NCBI GenBank assembly: GCA_027422505.1
Contig: JAPQWV010000018.1
Span: 17,502,001-17,566,000 of the forward strand
From: Craterostigma plantagineum
Lineage: Eukaryota; Streptophyta; Magnoliopsida; Lamiales; Linderniaceae
DNA length: 64,000 nucleotides
Direction of reading: 5' to 3'
In this document: in pieces, positions 1 to 14,829 of the stretch
Layout: each line of letters begins with the position of its first letter
How positions within the stretch are numbered: position 1 is the stretch's first letter
Notes under the pieces: generated by a model
Seen by the model: the letters and a program-made list of their open reading frames with translations, nothing else
Told to the model about the DNA's origin: nothing
The model's database searches: none
Translations under genes and position numbers: made by a program

Positions 1-264
1 TCTGATTCCTTCTCAGGTTTGCTTTTGTTCGCCGTTGGGTTTCTCTTGTTCATGGTGGCTTTTGTGAAGGAGAAGGAGTTCCATGGGTTCTTGGCAAGAG
101 GTTGTGTGCTTCTTCACATTGCAGTGGCTATTTGGAGGATTTGCTTTGAGAGGAAAGTCGAAGTTCTTGGCTACGATTGGGCGAGGTTAGTCGCAGGGGA
201 CATAGCTTTGGGACTTTCTTGGGTTTTCTTCCTTGTGTATTCTTGGAGGGAGAAGTATGATTGA
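1..264 (+). CDS. C-terminal exon of a small membrane protein, function unknown (partial)
   Basis: The reading frame is open from the window edge to the TGA at 262-264. A pyrimidine-rich stretch ending in CAG at 14-16 looks like a splice acceptor, so the last exon probably starts at 17 and the rest of the gene lies to the left. The roughly 82 visible residues hold two hydrophobic segments, one beginning LLFAVGFLLFMVAF and one around GDIALGLSWVFFLVYSW, separated by a basic loop. The protein ends in WREKYD. This looks like a small plant transmembrane protein with its C-terminus just after the last membrane span. I do not recognise the family and assign no function. Confidence 0.6.
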   Translation, partial: SDSFSGLLLFAVGFLLFMVAFVKEKEFHGFLARGCVLLHIAVAIWRICFERKVEVLGYDWARLVAGDIALGLSWVFFLVYSWREKYD

Positions 265-1260
265 TTTAAGGATTTGCCTTCGAAGTAATGAACAATGGAT
301 ATTTTTCTCTATATACCTTTATGATCTGAGAAATATGCTTGAAACACATTTTATGAGTGACTTGTGGTGAGTTTGCTGTGTGTGTTTTCCTATCAGAAAT
401 AGACTTTGATCTTCCTTGTTTCTTTCGTTCTTGGTTACGTAGATTGTGTGCAGTTTTGTTCGGTGTAGACCTATTTATGGTTTTCGAAAGCTATCTGTTA
501 CTACAATAAGGGACTTAAAATTGATTTCTTTAATGTGGAGATGTGTTCTATGTTTCTGCTGTGTACTGTAATCAGTGAGGATTTAATTCAAGAATACTAA
601 TCAGTAGTAGTAATACGAAGCAATATGGATAAACATAAAATTTTTATCGAAAACCCTCAATGGGGCTTCGAGGCAACAAGCCAACCGATGATGTACGGGT
701 CGGTTCTCGATGGTTCCGGGTCGGAGGAACAGCAAATGGGTTGTTTTGTAAAAAAGACGCGATTTTTTTTTTTTGTTTAGCTTTGCTGACGCGACAGCGT
801 AACAAAAGGATTTAATTAAAGTCTCTAACCTGATCGGGTGGGTTTCGAGCAAATCATTTATTTAATTAATTTAAATTATTTTTCAACGGGGAAAATATTT
901 GATGTATAAATATCTGATTCTTACCGCACCCAGGCTAATGAGGGTAGCACAGTGTGCATTCGAGCGAGCGATGACTGTGCCAGAGTCAAGACAACAACGT
1001 TTTGTGAGCTAATAAAGCAATAATAAAGAAAGACTCGCTCGTCTTGTTTGTTCATCACGGTAATGAAAGGAACTGAAGCAAGACTTGTGTATTTCTCTGT
1101 CGATTGATTTTTAATAACTTCCCACATTGCCAATCTATATATGCCTTCGTTAATCACATAGTTTGCGTCTATTAAAGAATGAGAAACGAAGATCCAATTG
1201 AGTGATCGCTTGACCCTTGATCTCTGTGTTTTTTTTTTCCCTTTGAGCAGTGATTTCAGC
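265..1260. other. Intergenic region and probable 5' leader of the E2 gene
   Basis: No coding region is supported here. The first part is the 3' flank of the preceding gene. The stretch from about 850 to 1260 is AT-rich and runs into the start codon at 1261, so it should carry the promoter and leader of the ubiquitin-conjugating enzyme gene. Short minus-strand ORFs in this interval have no recognisable protein features. Confidence 0.5.
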
Positions 1261-4200
1261 ATGGAGTCGCCGGCGGCTGTTTCTCGCTATATTAATAAGA
1301 ATTCCAAGTAACCATTTTACACGTCGTTTTTTTTTCCTGTGTGTTGGGTCGAGTGAAGCGTCGTGCATGTTTACGATTCATGCGATTTTGGGTTTGATTT
1401 CACAGGAATTTATCGTTTTTGGGTGGTGGGTCGTCGTCTTCGTCGGCCTTGGAATTGGATGCATCGCCACCTACCATTAATTTCGTTTCTGCTAAACCTA
1501 GGTCGTCGTCGTCGAAAGAGGAAGAGGTGGAAAAAAATGTCCTCTTTACTGATTTAGGGTTTTGGGTATTTGTGTACGATTATGTGCATGATCTCGTCAG
1601 TTTTGTTCTTCGTGGTGATTGATTGAATTTTGGGTAAGTTTGCTCGGTGGGATTTTTTATTGGGGCATAATCTGATCATTGTGAAGGGGAATGTACAATT
1701 TCTTGTTTGTCAAATGATCTTAGATGGGTTTCGGAAGCGTTATATGTTGTTTTATACAAATCTTTTTTGCAGGTTCTTAACCATGCAATGATAGACATGG
1801 AGGACATGGAAGAAGACATCGAAGCTTTAGCTGATGAAGTGCCTAAAACTAGCACCAAAGGAAAGGTACGCCAAGAATCTTCACTTTCTCCTTTACCCCA
1901 TCATTTGCTGTTATCTATTTCTGGCAGTAATCTACATACTCCATTCTATAACCTCTTAGGAACTTCTTCAAGATCCTCCAGTTAATAATGGCGGTTTATC
2001 GAACGATGAGTTTATGGACGACACTGCTGCATATGATTTCAGCTCGAGCCTATTCGGTGGAGAAGATGAGTGGGCAGTAGACTCATTTCACGACGAAATG
2101 TTATTCGATGACCTTTCCTCCGCCTGGGAATCCAAGTTCGATCACATGGATATTCCTACTGGCGTTGAGGTTCAATTCCCATGGTTTCCAGGCACTTCTG
2201 TAAATGACACAAAAGTCCCCGAGACAAGCTCTTCAAGCGTAGAACCTCAGCCCAACGCTGGGAATTCTTCCACCGTATTAAGCTCTTCTGAATTTCCACA
2301 TAAGAATCGCCTGAATACTCTTAGCAGTTCGTCGACCGAAGATAATATAGCTTACGGAGGTACCTCTGCAATTACTGCTGCTCACAAGAAATTCAACGCC
2401 TGGGCTTACGCTGCCTCTCCTTACCTACGAGACTCTAAGGCAATGTGGGGTAGTAAATCTGCAAGGCAATTCTCGTATGGGAAAAGGAACCATCGTTCTA
2501 TGAATTTTTCGTTTGCCAGCCAATTGAATTACTCTCCATCTGCTGCATCTCCAACAACTGCTCTTGGGTGGGGTAGTTCTATGCCTTTGTGGAAAGAAAT
2601 ATCAAACACTATGTTGACCTCCACTAAAGTATTCTCAAGTAAAAGTGCATCTGCATTCCAAGCTCTTGCTGATCATGTCAATAAGCAAAAGAGTGCGTCT
2701 GTGGAAACTATGGTGGGCCCGCCGACTATCTCTGAGCCGAGGAATATTGAGGATGTTGTGGCGAATTATTTCAGCTTTAAAAGATTCGAAACAGTCGAAG
2801 ACTTCTCTGATCATCACTATTGCTCGAATGGTTACCCTGCCGAGCAGGTACTATGAAATGCTCTTTTCCCTGCTTCTCTTTTACTTATGTTAACTCATTT
2901 TTAATGTGTCGCCCAGCCGCCGAAGAACTGGGCAAGGAAAATCCAAGAGGAATGGAGAATCCTCGAAAACGATTTGCCTAGTGAGTGTAGACTTTTAACA
3001 AACATCCTATATTATTCGAAAGATACAGAGTGATTTCTAACTCAACCGCTTTGCTACCTACTCCAAAAAAAAAACACAGACACTATATATGTTAGGGCAT
3101 ATGAGGCGAGGATGGATCTATTGAGAGCCGTAATGATAGGGGCCGAGGGAACTCCATACCACGACGGCCTCTTCTTCTTCGATATATGCTTTCCCAAGAC
3201 TTACCCTAACGTTCCGCCCGTACGTGCATATACTTGCGAATATACTATACGAAAATGTGCTTCTCTACTGTATTTTTTAACAATTTCTTTTTCCTTGCAA
3301 GCTTGTGTACTACCATTCGGGCGGTTTGCGAATAAATCCCAACCTCTACAATTGTGGGAAAGTGTGCCTAAGCCTTCTCAACACTTGGAGCGGTAGTTTG
3401 AAGGAGAAGTGGATTCCCGAGGAGTCGACCATGCTTCAAGTGTTGGTATCCATTCAAGGTTTGATTTTGAACGCCGAGCCCTTCTTCAACGAGCCTGGGT
3501 ACACCAACATGAAGGGTTCGTCCTGTGGAGAGGAGCGGTCTCTTAAATACAACGAGTCGACGTTCGTATACTCCTTGCAGACCATGGTTTACAAAATAAG
3601 GAATCCTCCAAAGGTTAGTGTGTTTGTGTGTGTATACAAAAAGCTACCTCGCTTAGATGCCAGTTGAATTTGCAGGAAAATCCTAAAAATTAACGATATT
3701 AATAGGGCCTAATAAATTTTTTTAGTCCTGTATATATGGGGGAGTGGCATTTTGAGGACCCCCAGATTAGGGAGTATTGACCTAGGACAATAAGTTTCGA
3801 AATTGCAGCAATTTGAGGACACGTAAGGTGAATTTTTGCAATTTTAAGAGCGTAAGTTTCAAGATTGACGCGATTTGAGGAGATAGTAGAATTCTTAAAA
3901 TTCTGGCGTTGGTTGTCCTCAAACTGCTTAAATTTTGGAACTTGCTGCCTTAAAAAGACAATATTTAATTTAGGTGTCCTCAAATTGCTTCAATTTTGAA
4001 ACTTACTGTCTTAAGACTACGTGTGTGTGCAGTTTCATGAACTTACTAATCGAGGGCAACTATTGCAATGCTTGATAATACCTCCCGAATCTTTTTTTTT
4101 CTCGGTAGTATTTCGAAGATTTCGTGCTGGGCCATTTCATTACGTTCGGGCGGGACGTGTTAATCGCATGTAGGGCCTACTTAAAGGGTGCTCGGGTTGG

Positions 4201-4354
4201 TCACGCGGAGGAGGTTAAAGAGGGAGTCGACGAAACCTCTCAGCATTTCAAGGATAAGTTGGTGGGCTTCTTAAGCATCTTCGTGCCTACGCTTTTGCAG
4301 ATCGGAGCCAAAGATTGCGAAGAGTTCATCGCTTTGGCTATGAGAGGCAACTGA
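1261..4354 (+). CDS. Ubiquitin-conjugating enzyme E2, UBC25/UBC26 type (8 exons)
   Basis: Exons: 1261-1307, 1406-1565, 1773-1865, 1960-2847, 2917-2980, 3080-3219, 3302-3613, 4109-4354. They join in frame into about 649 residues. The long N-terminal region is acidic and Ser-rich. The UBC fold runs from about residue 400 (PPKNWARKIQEEW) to 560. The active site is NPNLYNCGKVCLSLLNTW, with catalytic Cys near 486; NPN in place of HPN is normal in this large-E2 subgroup, the plant UBC25/26 relatives of PHO2 and animal UBE2O/BIRC6. Such enzymes accept ubiquitin from E1 and can act as E2/E3 hybrids. The start at ATG 1261 was chosen because MESPAAVSRYINKNSK then splices in frame into a Ser-rich exon typical of the family. 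The donor at 1565/1566 is the least certain border; a simpler model starts at ATG 1788 (575 residues). No lesion is seen. Confidence 0.88.
3776..4015. repeat. Fold-back repeat in the last intron of the E2 gene
   Basis: The left arm (about 3780-3885) contains GCAATTTGAGGACAC and a related second copy. The right arm (about 3915-4015) holds the complementary TGTCCTCAAATTGCTTC and TGTCCTCAAACTGC. Each arm is itself a degenerate tandem duplication, so the intron RNA could form a long imperfect hairpin. This looks like a small fold-back or MITE-type insertion that leaves the flanking splice sites intact. Confidence 0.5.
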
Positions 4355-4372
4355 CGATGGATGGAGTTATTC

Positions 4373-4665
4373 GACTAAGATAGGTGAAACCGCTGTTTTG
4401 TTTTTCTTTTTTTGTGTGCATAATTTAACGAAGCCAGCAACTGACTCGGTTTTCCTTCGTTGTTTCTGCATTTTGGTGGTAATCTACTTTTTTCGCAGGG
4501 CTTAGAATTTGCCTACTAAGTTAGGTGAAACTGCACTTTTTTCTTTACTTTTTTTTTTCGTGTGCATAATTTAACGAAGCCAGCAACCGACTCGGTTTTC
4601 CTTTTCCTTCGTTGTTTCTGCATTTTGGTGGTAACTACTTTTTTCGTAGGGCTTAGAATTTGCCT
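4373..4665. repeat. 141-bp tandem direct repeat, two copies
   Basis: TAGGTGAAAC occurs at 4381 and 4522. Both copies continue through the shared block TGCATAATTTAACGAAGCCA and end in GGGCTTAGAATTTGCCT. They differ by a few substitutions and short T-tract indels. The repeat begins 20 bp after the E2 stop codon, so the 3' UTR or polyadenylation region may be duplicated. Confidence 0.85.
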
Positions 4666-5489
4666 TTTTTCCTGACAAAATCATAGCAAAAGTTTCGATT
4701 CTTTGTGTTTTCTGGGCTGTTTTGAAACGGAGTGTTCTTACCATTATATCCAACATATATCGTAAAAAAAGAAAAAAACAAACTTTCATTGCGCACATTG
4801 CGATTTATACACGTATATCTTCATAGTAGCATCTTTTCGTCATCTCTAACAAAGTTCATAGTCACAACACAGCTTTGCTCTTTGAGACAGCAGATGCTAT
4901 TACGTATCCATCGCTGCTGCTGTAATTGCTCAAGAAATCCCTGTACCAAAAAGCAGACAATTTAGGAACTCTGTTCAGCGTATTCGAGCGATCGATGTGA
5001 TACAAACCGAACTTCATTCGATATCCGCTCGCCCACTCGAAATTATCCATCAAACTCCATATGAAGTAACCTCTTACATCAGCTCCTTTACTGTTCAGAT
5101 ATATGATGCGTGTGTGTAAGAAAAAGAATCAAGAACCCAAGGTTAACTAAGTTCGTTACCTTATGGCACGAGATAGATGAGCAAGATTCGCCTGATGAAA
5201 CTGAACTCTCTTCACGTCATTCGTGTAGTCATCGACTCGTCTTGAGGTGTTACATAGCCTTATCAAATAAAACGAAAAAAGGGATCTGAGCACACTCAGA
5301 AAAGGAATTTTTATTTTCGAACATCGTTGGGCCATTTAGTATACCGTTTTCTGTAACAAACATAGTCTTGTTGTGGTATCTGTTCTTGAGATAATCGATG
5401 ATATCTACCATGGATTTCGGTACAACGAAGAACTCAGACATCCCAGTCTCCAGATACTGGAGCAAGAAAGAGAGAAAAATTAACAACAC

Positions 5490-5670
5490 AAAAGATGCAA
5501 TTTTTGTAGCAGTGAGCGAAAACGATACAAAAAATGAATTTTTTTTCCTTACAGGGTCTCCAATCAGGACACCACTGCACAAAAGATGCAATTTTTGAAG
5601 CAGTGAGCGAAAACGATGCAAAAAATGAATTTTTTTCCTTACAGAGTCTCCAATCAGGACACCACTGCAC
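5490..5670. repeat. 91-bp tandem duplication across an exon/intron border
   Basis: Copies at 5490-5580 and 5581-5670 start AAAAGATGCAATTTTTG and end CACCACTGCAC. On the minus strand the unit holds the 3' end of exon 9 (GVLIGD), its GTAAGG donor and the first part of the intron, so two successive donor sites exist. The intact gene has a single copy. Confidence 0.9.
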
Positions 5671-6155
5671 TCGCCGATAGTTTGCACGAACCCTGAAATC
5701 AGACGATCGCTACCTTGAATGCAGCTCGAAACATTGCAAGAACACTTTGAGTGCATGCAATCTCTAGCGTAGAGAGCTCCATAGTTGTTAACACCGATGA
5801 AGTCTATGCTGTTTCTTAGGCGTTCTTTCTCATGAGAAAACTCGGGCAGTTCGTTCCCATGATAGCGCTTCATTTCGGGCGGATAGTCGCCAAATATAAG
5901 TGGATCCAACGTCCTTTTCTTTTTAGGATAAGACATCATTGATATAAATTATGGAGATTAACTAGCAAATCAAAAAGCTTCTTACCAATCAACAATAAAA
6001 GCCAAGGCTCTATCTGCAGCTTTCTTGTCATGAATATCATCTGAGAAAGGTTCGTACATAAACGCACACAAAGTAATGCTTATCTGACCATCCCCTTTCG
6101 ACTGCACGAAGAAAATCAAATGAGACAACCGAATACTTCATTAGTATGCATTGTT

Positions 6156-6882
6156 GCAAAACTCGGTCGGCCCGCCTAGGCGCTACTCGGAGGACCTCCG
6201 CCCCGAAAATAGCCTAATCGGCCAACTATTCGTCAAAACGACTACACGGCCGGCTAGTCGGCTTATTCGGCCGAGTATTCGGGCTAATCGGCATTCTAAT
6301 TGGCTAATTTTCTTGAAGCCCATTAAAAGCCCAAAATATTTACTAGCCCAAAAAAATCGACTAGCTCATACACCAACTAGGGTAGACATATTCCACTGTA
6401 ACGTGGCTAGTACTGAAGCTGAAGCGAACGCGGATATTTATAGAAAAGATCTCAACTTTCTTCATAAGCGTTGTCCGGTGTTGGACAACGAGTTCAGTAT
6501 TAATATTTATTATTCCAATGTCCTTTGTACGGGGAAAAAATTCAATTGTCCTTTGAATAAAGAAAAGGAAAATACCTAATATTCATTGAAAATTCATTAA
6601 ATATTTAACAAATACAACTTCAATTAGATTACCCAAATTATTAAAATATTGAAACATATATCTTTTTTTTTATTTAACCAAGAGAGATTGTTGTATTGTA
6701 TTGTTAAAAAATTTAACTAAAATATATATATGTATATACATAATAGGTTAAGGTCATTACACCATGTTTGTTATATAGGAAAAAATAATAACAAAAACAT
6801 GTATACCGCCTAATTTCCGCCTAGAAACCGCCTAGGCGCTAGGCCTCCTCCGGGCGCCCGACTAGCGCCTAGCGAATTTTAC
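6156..6882. mobile_element. Non-autonomous TIR element in an intron of the GH1 pseudogene
   Basis: The left end begins GCAAAACTCG and the right end closes CGAATTTTAC, whose reverse complement is GTAAAATTCG. Both ends continue inward with GC-rich CGCCTAGGCGCTA blocks in inverted orientation. Imperfect 9-bp flanking repeats are TGCATTGTT (6147-6155) and AACATTGTT (6883-6891), matching at 7 of 9 positions. The interior is AT-rich with no transposase. The 9-bp repeat hints at a MULE, though an 8-bp hAT-type duplication cannot be excluded. Confidence 0.65.
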
Positions 6883-7979
6883 AACATTGTTATTATGTAA
6901 ACAAACACTGAAATTGGTTAGGGAAAACAAATCTTGCCTTGTACTGTTGGCGATATATCTTAACAGCTTTGGAATGTGCAAGCAACATGTTATGGACAAC
7001 AATCAAAGGTTCGATGTCTGAATCTCCAGTTTTGCAGTTACCGAAAAGGAGAACAGCGAGCTGGCGGATAGGTTCCTCTCTTGTATCCCATCTCTGCGAA
7101 TATATTGGGTTGGGTTCGTTGATCGTAATCCAATACTTCACTCTATCTGCGAAGTTCTTGAAACCTGTAATGTTCGATGTTCGTATATGATCAACATTAG
7201 CTAGTGTGGCCTTGTTAGAAAAAGAAGAGATATTCAGATAGAAACTCTTAACTGCATTTGCGGGCTGAGCCGACCGCCGAACCTATCGTCGAATTCTTGA
7301 GGATAATCTTGGTGGTGAATCGTCACAAATGGCTCTATCCCTGTCATGGAATAAAGAACAACTGATTCGAATATACTATGTTTTCGGCATTTTAAGGCTG
7401 TCATAAACCAAAGCTTTGCTATGTAATCACTTATGCTGGATGTATTTCCTCGAACATTATCAAGAAAACCTGCAGTTGAAATGATCCAAGTAAGATCATA
7501 AGTACCTCGAAGAAGGAGATTATCGATAATGCTGTTGTAGAAAGCAATAGCTGCTTTATCAACAGACCCAAGCCTTCCTCCTATACTTGGGCCAAGAGAA
7601 AGGAAATAATTCTAGTCAACAACTTGTGCAATAAAAGGGCATATTTGGAAGAAGCATAAGCATACTAGGAAGTACTCTGCTCCATGAAATTGAAAGTCTG
7701 TAGGCAGTCAACCCAAGTGAATGCATTATCTCAATGTCCTCCTTCGAATATGGGAAAAAAAGTAAAAAGAAACGAAAAGGAGAATGAAAAACAGAACTTG
7801 GAGGAAAAATGATGAAGCCCAACTGATGTGTTCATTACCTTGTATCGATGGTAATGATCATCAGCTACATCACCACTCTGCCCATCTACTATTTTGCCTA
7901 GAATCATACAAGTAAATAAGGCACAAAAGTCAGCTAAATCAACCACCAAAGTGTTTGAAGAAACGTGCAAGAGAAATTA

Positions 7980-8324
<345 letters not shown>

Positions 8325-9119
8325 TTAAAAATTTTTGGCTTTTTCTCCATTGAAAATTACTTTTCTGATATTGCAGAGCACGTTATTCCTTAGAGAGCAG
8401 TAAGATTGTCTATGTTATCTCCCTAACCCTGTTTACAGAATATCATGTTAGTCTCAGAATCCTTTAAACGATATCACCTAGTTATTTGCCAACGTTCCGG
8501 GTTTGTCTCACAGAAAAAGTAAATAGTGGAAAGTAAAGTGAGACGGAATTTTATACAGGTTATATCCCCAACTGGGGTTTAATCCTGTCCTTGGGGTGTG
8601 ATCTCCCCAAGAGTTCCAATCAATCACTAGGTATTACCGGTTACACTATGATTGACCCGTACTCAACCGAAGCACTATGGACACTAGACATCGCTCTAGG
8701 CTGACGCACGCCAAGTTTCGATCCACGCCGTTTACCCAGGAAACCTATTCCCCGGCTGGATGCAGCTTGCTACCGAAGGGCCACCGAATCCACAAAATTC
8801 GTCCCTCCACGTGCGTAAGACTCCACTCGTGCTCCTTTGTGCGCTCAACGTGCCCGCAGACACAACACGTCAGAAGACAAAGAGTACAGATTTGCAAATG
8901 AAAGCTCAATCACAAACTACGAATGAATCGCAAAGTAAGCTCAAGTCGTCTAAGGAATTCGATAGCTTTGTGTTCGTTGTGTACCCTTCAAAGTGAAGTG
9001 TTTGTCTTCTATATAGACCCACGAATAGCTTCTACACTTCACAAGGAAAGTTAAGCACAGAATATGCAAGAGAAAGCTCAATAATCACGTCCATTAACTC
9101 AAACAATCATGCCAAGAAT

Positions 9120-9960
9120 AAACCAATTAAGCTCAACGGTCATGCATGATCACTTACCATAAAAACCACAGATTAACATTCATTCCAATGTAATCTCATC
9201 CGTTAGTCAGCATATTTCATATATAATTCCACTCGGCATATTATCAATGGTAAGCTCAAACGACTGATTTCTTTCCCAAAATATGATAGCCAATCGCACA
9301 TAGAAAGGTTTGATCTACTGAGTATAATGCAAAGCTTATTTTCCATGTATGGTGATCTCATCCGATTTCAGCACATTCCATAAATAGACTCAATCAGCAT
9401 CTTACCACATATAAGCTCAATCAATTAATCACTTTCCAAAATATACATCCTAAGTCGCACAAGGAAAGTAGGATCATGATTAATTGATTTAAGAGTCATT
9501 TAATATCACACTCAATGGATATATCACTTATATTCTTTCCTAAAATAGATCAATCACATGTAAGACTTAATCAGAATATCCTTTCCATAGATACAGCATA
9601 GTCATTCATATCCGGGTGATCACATCGATATTCCTTTCTAAAATAACTCACACGTTTTCAGCTCAATCAGAATATCTTTTCCATATATAACGTACAGTCA
9701 TTCATATCAGGGTGATCACAGCGATACTCTTTCCTAAAATAACTCAATCTCGCAGACAGTTTGCATATCACTCAACATGATATATTTTTCATATATAGCA
9801 CGCAACGAGATTCCATTCATGCGAAGACGTTCATAACCATGTGATCACATGATATTCCAGTTAAGCATAAGATCACACAAATTCGATTTTCTTAACAGTT
9901 TAATCACATTTAAGCGCTTAATCGAACATTTCACATACATAAACATCACACAACATGCAT
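9120..9960. repeat. Degenerate ~96-bp tandem repeat tract
   Basis: The clearest pair has TCAGAATATC at 9571 and 9667. Both continue into TTTCCATA, GTCATTCATATC, GGGTGATCACA and TTTCTAAAATAACTCA (TTTCCTAAAATAACTCA in the second copy), giving a 96-bp period. Weaker related blocks (CTCAATCAGCAT, CTTTCCTAAAATAGATCAAT) extend upstream to about 9120. No protein is encoded. Confidence 0.55.
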
Positions 9961-10281
9961 ATCGAGTTTTCTAATTTGTACCCCCAATTTACATAATTAC
10001 TTGGAATAATCAAAACTCTCATAATCATTTGGACCAAAAAGGTCTACAGTAAGATGATGAAACGTGTAGGAATGCGATCTTCATTTTTCCTGCTTTCTGC
10101 AACTCCTCGAATTATTGAGGATTCTATCTTCAGCTCTCTATTCATAAAAGCTTCCACAGTGAGCCAGCCATGCATATCAATCATATACTAAATTGTTCAT
10201 TATATTATTTACTATTCAACCCCGTGTTTTTGTGCGTTTTTTCTAGACCGCCAATTAGTGATTAGATAAGATAACCTTTTA

Positions 10282-10827
10282 TAGCATCTCCAGCGTGTAG
10301 TTTAGTGTTGTGTGAAACAAAAAAATTACAGGACGTTTCTACTCCAACGGAACTGTATATTTAACATAAATATTGTGTTAGATTAGCAGGAAACCCTAGT
10401 TCTGTAGTGCACACAATTTCCAGCACAAAAATAGAGTTTTAGTTAATAAAATTGGTTATTATATTTAACTATTTGATATATTCTTATAATAATAATTAAA
10501 GTAAAAAATAATATTAATTTATTTATTTATTGATATTTGCCTTTTAATTTAAAAAATATATATTTCAAACAATATGCTAATTTTATATTTAATTTTTAAA
10601 TATTAATAATTATAATTATATTGACTTTTAATTTCATAAAAGAATGTTTAATTAGGCAATTATGATAGTAATATATAGGAATTTGATTTTAGTGTAAAAA
10701 TAGAGTTAATAGGTTGGAGTGAAAACTAGTGTAGAAAATAGAGTTAATGTGTTGGAGTAAAAGCACTGTAACAACTATATTATTGTGTAATATACTTGTA
10801 TTTTTACGACGTGGGTTGGAGATGTTC
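10282..10827. mobile_element. MITE-like element, ends AGCATCTCCAGC / GTTGGAGATGTTC
   Basis: The two ends are inverted copies of a CATCTCCARC motif typical of plant PIF/Harbinger-like and hAT-like MITEs. The interior is very AT-rich. GGTTGGAG and TGTTGGAG motifs recur near the right end (about 10712, 10750, 10813). No clear target-site duplication could be fixed by eye, so the superfamily stays open. Confidence 0.5.
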
Positions 10828-11141
10828 TTACTCTGATAGATATGTTTATTAGATTGGCCAATCATATTTTTCAAGTTTACTACAATATGTAGAAAAATAA
10901 TCTCAGCCTTTTTCTTTTTCATGTTATCAGCACAATCTCCAAACAACTAAGTCCACACAAGTCTTTGTCGTGTCGCTGTAAATAATATTTCTCTCAAATC
11001 TCAATTACATGCACATAAACATGAGGATGACGCTGGCGCTGGGAATCATTCTTTTTATTATTATTATTATTTAAATACATAATTTTATAACTACACACAC
11101 ACTCTCTCTTATTCAGATATATATTCATCATAACACATGAC

Positions 11142-13740
<2,599 letters not shown>

Positions 13741-14412
13741 CTCCTTTTCCTGCTTCAACTCCCTCGAGTGAGGATGACTTCTATCTGTAGATTGCTTTGC
13801 CACTTTTTTAAACAAAAAAAAAAAAATAGAATATCGTTTGATTTTTATTAAGTGCGGTATTGTCAGCTCTCATTTGACAAATACATACTTCTCCAATGCT
13901 TATCACGAGCCGGTATTCATCTGATTGTGACTTTTTTTCTAGTCACATCTATATATATTTGTTATATATTGGAACATATTAAAATAATTTTCTAAACTAC
14001 AGGGTAGTCATTTGTCCCAACTACAGGATGGTCTCTTAAACCCCTCGACATAGCCTATCATCATAGTTCTTGGCCGAATATTTTGTGAAATTCAAGTCTT
14101 ACAAAGATATATAAATTCCTTCATTAATTGGATATATTGTCGAGGTTAGTTGGATAAGATTTGATATACTTTGAAGCTAGGAGTTAGGACATTATCTGTA
14201 TGAATGTATACAACATTTGTTAGTCTACAGAAGCACCTCGATTAATCAAACACCTAATTAGAATGCGACCATAGAGAAACTGCCAAACGAAATTAAGTTC
14301 GGTTTTTTTACGGGAAAAGCTAGGACAATAATAAAAGGATATAATAACTGAGGTGGGCAAATTTAATAAATAGTAGTTAAAAAATAGAAACCACAAAATT
14401 TATTTTCTCGAA

Positions 14413-14485
14413 GGTCCCACCGAGATTTGAACTCGGGTCTACTGGATTCAGAGTCGGATGTACTAACCACTAGGACCATGGGACC
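14413..14485 (-). tRNA. tRNA-Gln(CUG)-like sequence, probably a degenerate tRNA gene
   Basis: The minus strand reads GGTCCCATGG at the start and GTGGGACC at the end, giving a perfect 7-bp acceptor stem. The T arm CCGAGTTCAAATCTCGG is intact. The anticodon loop CTCTGAA has anticodon CUG (Gln). However, the upper anticodon stem carries two mismatches (CC opposite CA), an extra C lies in the D arm, and an extra base lies before the T arm. It may be a recently decayed tRNA gene or a tRNA-derived retro-copy; no SINE body is evident beside it. Confidence 0.6.
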
Positions 14486-14829
14486 ATTTATTAAGCTCGA
14501 TTCACGCAAACCAATTATCTTATATAAATTTGAAAAATTTGAATATTTTAACTTCTCTAACTTTATTCACAAGTTAGATTCACCAAACGTGAGAGGCAAT
14601 CAATCGTGCCCAACTAAACTCAATTGCTAAAAGTTTATTTTGTTGTTTAAATAATCAGTGCATTCTTTTGTTTAAATATCAACTTCAACGTCAAACTACT
14701 TACTACATGCATATATGTAATGTAGTCTATTTTTAGGTGTTGGTTAATATTTATATGGTCCATTCGCTCTCCATGATAAGCCCACTTAATATAGATAATA
14801 TTAGATATGGCACGTTTGGTTATAAACGC

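Noticed and set aside
5250..5939. 229-aa minus-strand ORF as a single protein
   Set aside because: It runs through introns of the GH1 pseudogene; the open frame across the 91-bp duplication is a by-product of intron reading.
8677..8996. Two overlapping plus-strand ORFs upstream of the GH1 pair
   Set aside because: Short, mutually overlapping, no start context or domain; probably repeat DNA.
11092..11110. CA/CT microsatellite downstream of the intact GH1 gene
   Set aside because: Ordinary simple repeat without unusual context.
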